NCBI RefSeq assembly: GCF_008831265.1
Contig: NZ_VTTH01000001.1
Location: forward strand, 682,001 to 746,000
Reading direction: 5' to 3'
Length of the DNA stretch: 64,000 bases
DNA from: Lacisediminimonas profundi
GTDB taxonomy: Bacteria; Pseudomonadota; Gammaproteobacteria; Burkholderiales; Burkholderiaceae_D
Part shown: positions 63,461 through 64,000 of the stretch, in pieces
Numbering within the stretch: the first letter of the stretch is position 1
How the letters are laid out: each line of letters starts with the position of its first letter
Notes under the pieces: generated by a model
Told to the model about the DNA's origin: nothing
The model's input: the letters and a program-made list of their open reading frames with translations, nothing else
Database searches by the model: none
Made by a program: the position numbers and the translations under genes

Positions 63461-64000
63461 ATGAAGCTCTACAGTTTTTTCCGTTCCTCCACCTCCTTCC
63501 GCCTGCGCATCGCGCTGGCATGGAAGGGCTTGGCGCACGAGACCGTCGGCGTCTCGCTGCCCGGCATGGCGCACAAGGACCCTGCATTTCTTGCGCTCAA
63601 CCCGCAAGGCCTGGTGCCGGCGCTGGTCGATGACGACGGCACGGTGGTGACGCAGTCGCTGGCCATGATCGAATGGCTGGACGAGAAGTATCCGCAAAAT
63701 CCGCTGATGCCGGCCGGCGTCGACGAGCGCTGGTATGTCCGCGCGGTGTCGCAAATCATCGGCTGCGAGATTCATCCGGTGAACAATGTGCGCGTGCTGA
63801 AGTACATCAAGAGCGCGCTGAACGCGACCCCGGAGCAGAGCCAGGAATGGTACGAGCACTGGATCCGTGAAGGACTGACCGGCCTGGAAAGCTTCCTGGT
63901 GACGCAGAAGCGTCACGGCAAGTTCTGCCTGGGCGACCAGTTCACGATGGCCGATGTATCCCTGGTGCCGCAGGTCTACAACGCGATGCGTTTCAACTGC
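63461..64000 (+). CDS. Maleylpyruvate/maleylacetoacetate isomerase (zeta-class GST), 3' end outside window
   Basis: The first 180 codons of a zeta-class GST. The thioredoxin fold carries the SSTSFRLRIALAWKG active-site motif (SSxxxR), NPQGLVPALV and the QSLAMIEWLDEKYP contact; the helical part has NVRVLKYI and FTMADVSLVPQVYNA. The family isomerises maleylacetoacetate or, with glutathione, maleylpyruvate from gentisate. The adjoining oxygenase genes favour maleylpyruvate. The gene continues past the window edge. Confidence 0.9.
   Translation, partial: MKLYSFFRSSTSFRLRIALAWKGLAHETVGVSLPGMAHKDPAFLALNPQGLVPALVDDDGTVVTQSLAMIEWLDEKYPQNPLMPAGVDERWYVRAVSQIIGCEIHPVNNVRVLKYIKSALNATPEQSQEWYEHWIREGLTGLESFLVTQKRHGKFCLGDQFTMADVSLVPQVYNAMRFNC

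Overview
The window reads as chromosomal DNA of a GC-rich betaproteobacterium of the order Burkholderiales, most likely Oxalobacteraceae (Herbaspirillum, Noviherbaspirillum or Massilia type). The pointers are the gene orders iscA-hscB-hscA-fdx-iscX, recJ...prfB-lysS, mfd-ispD-ispF and phaC-phaR, a Bug-type (TctC) solute receptor, an EnvZ/OmpR pair and GC-rich codon use. The assignment rests on gene content recalled from these groups, not on a database search.

Layout. 1-3241: the end of the isc operon for Fe-S cluster assembly. 3507-5964: a lipase-like hydrolase and a glycine-zipper envelope protein, convergent on a hairpin terminator. 5965-7084: 1.1 kb without a gene, dominated by a 318-bp imperfect inverted repeat. 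7085-9722: lysS and prfB, the latter with the classical programmed +1 frameshift. 9777-12920: a compact four-gene operon (N-acyl amino acid synthase-like acyltransferase, E1/ThiF-like adenylyltransferase, methyltransferase, polytopic membrane protein) wedged between recJ and prfB and preceded by a lux-box-like palindrome. This is the best candidate for an undescribed system. 13266-19826: recJ and an acyl-CoA/aminoglycoside-kinase-like lipid catabolism group. 20040-26301: GST, aminotransferase, PIN protein, yaaA, bamD, rluD, pgeF. 26379-31999: polyhydroxybutyrate synthase and its regulator, rimO, a secreted protein and a Cys/Met-metabolism PLP enzyme. 32062-40065: a GGDEF/EAL protein, serB, mfd, ispD, ispF. 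40096-43659: a host-attachment-family protein, an orphan encapsulated-ferritin homologue, an EnvZ/OmpR-like system and a small secreted protein. 43687-48763: a small exported protein, tRNA-Arg(ACG), GST, mscL, and a convergent ATP-grasp / GNAT pair around REP-like repeats. 49021-56297: an Old Yellow Enzyme/2,4-dienoyl-CoA reductase, a TonB-dependent receptor, and a sugar dehydrogenase lipoprotein coupled to a dihaem cytochrome c.

56486-64000 looks like an aromatic-acid catabolic island: Bug receptor, ferredoxin-reductase-like flavoprotein, Rieske oxygenase alpha and beta subunits, a MarR regulator, an amidase, a small alpha/beta-barrel protein, and the start of a maleylpyruvate/maleylacetoacetate isomerase. 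Two copies of one 16-bp partly palindromic site sit before the reductase gene and in the MarR/amidase divergent region, which suggests a shared MarR regulon.

Repeats recur: a REP-like hairpin family (3305, 20691, 47299, 47373), and short tandem arrays of 10, 12, 13, 14, 17 and 23 bp in intergenic gaps. No transposase, integrase, rRNA or CRISPR array was seen.
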